Of a DNA stretch of 31,179 nt, positions 31,059 to 31,179 are shown piece after piece. Position numbers and translations under genes: made by a program. How positions within the stretch are numbered: the first letter of the stretch is position 1; each line of letters opens with the position of its first letter. Source of the stretch: an uncultured Bacilli bacterium (GTDB lineage Bacteria > Bacillota_I > Bacilli_A > RFN20 > CAG-826); contig CALVRY010000002.1 of NCBI GenBank assembly GCA_944358755.1, forward strand, positions 1-31,179, read 5' to 3'. Under the pieces are notes generated by a model. The model was not told the DNA's origin. It saw nothing but the letters and a program-made list of their open reading frames with translations, and did no database searches.

Positions 31059-31179
31059 TTTTTACAATAGATGTGCTTGGCGTCGAATTTATGCTCTTCG
31101 AATTAATAGTAGAAACCGCTATTAAGTAATTGAGAGAATTTAGTGTAACTAAAACAAGAAAATTGATTTTAAATGGTTT

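Larger units (their letters stand above)
30741..31179. other. Gene-poor 439-bp stretch at the window end
   Basis: No convincing gene is seen on either strand, and no tRNA, tmRNA or RNase P signature could be recognised. The stretch is AT-rich with stops in all frames, apart from a 63-codon minus-strand frame (31179 to 30988) running in from the window edge whose composition is not persuasive. It holds the parS-like palindrome and a second degenerate copy. It may be a regulatory or structural interval before the next gene, or an unrecognised RNA gene. Confidence 0.5.

Noticed and set aside
30988..31179. Minus-strand 63-codon frame entering from the window edge
   Set aside because: Composition is Asn/Ser/Thr/Phe-rich without motifs, and it covers the parS-like elements; a real gene end cannot be excluded but is not supported.
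1..31179. CRISPR arrays, insertion sequences, prophage genes, tRNA or rRNA genes
   Set aside because: No regular spaced repeats, transposase or integrase motifs, or recognisable tRNA/rRNA sequences were seen.

Overview
The window is AT-rich (by eye about 30% GC) bacterial DNA with tightly packed genes, Firmicute-type signals (AGGAGG-like ribosome binding sites, a textbook cre site, TTTACA-type Pho boxes, YesM/AraC-type two-component genes) and type II lipoprotein signal peptides on every solute-binding protein. TGA ends some genes and tryptophan is encoded by TGG, so the code is the standard bacterial one and not that of Mycoplasma. A low-GC, probably host-associated, fermentative member of the Bacilli or a neighbouring lineage fits best; the species cannot be named from the sequence.

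Layout: (1) 1-5402, a galactose operon galM-galT-galK followed by three membrane-protein genes of unknown role, one of them a 47-residue protein, coupled by stop/start overlaps and headed by a 26-bp palindrome over an extended -10 box. (2) 5399-5962, convergent hpt. (3) 6129-10800, a cre-controlled glucose/galactose ABC importer (mglB-mglA-mglC). (4) 10799-14094, a small membrane protein, an unrecognised protein, a DUF985 cupin and the CCA-adding enzyme. (5) 14269-18579, an AraC-type response regulator, a YesM-type sensor kinase and an MglB-like sugar-binding lipoprotein, which together look like a three-component sugar sensor. (6) tex. (7) 20786-22009, a Fur/PerR-type regulator, a rubredoxin-like protein and rubrerythrin (oxidative stress). 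(8) galU. (9) 23169-30733, a complete phosphate block pstS-pstC-pstA-pstB-phoU-phoP-phoR behind a row of Pho boxes; phoU carries a frameshift. (10) 30741-31179, a gene-poor end with a parS-like palindrome.

How the genes work together: MglBAC would import galactose or glucose, GalM/GalK/GalT would feed galactose into the Leloir pathway and GalU would supply UDP-glucose; galE is not in the window. The sensor operon is the best local candidate for controlling sugar uptake, and cre adds catabolite control. The pst-pho block is a self-contained phosphate uptake and signalling unit.

The most striking observation is that both transport binding proteins, MglB and PstS, appear to be circularly permuted. 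In each, the half that normally comes second directly follows the lipoprotein signal, and the normal first half forms the C-terminus, with the ligand-binding residues retained. The MglB-like sensor lipoprotein in the same window has the normal order and serves as an internal control. The same importers also carry unusual additions: a coiled-coil extension of about 240 residues on MglC and an extracytoplasmic insert of about 115 residues in PstA.
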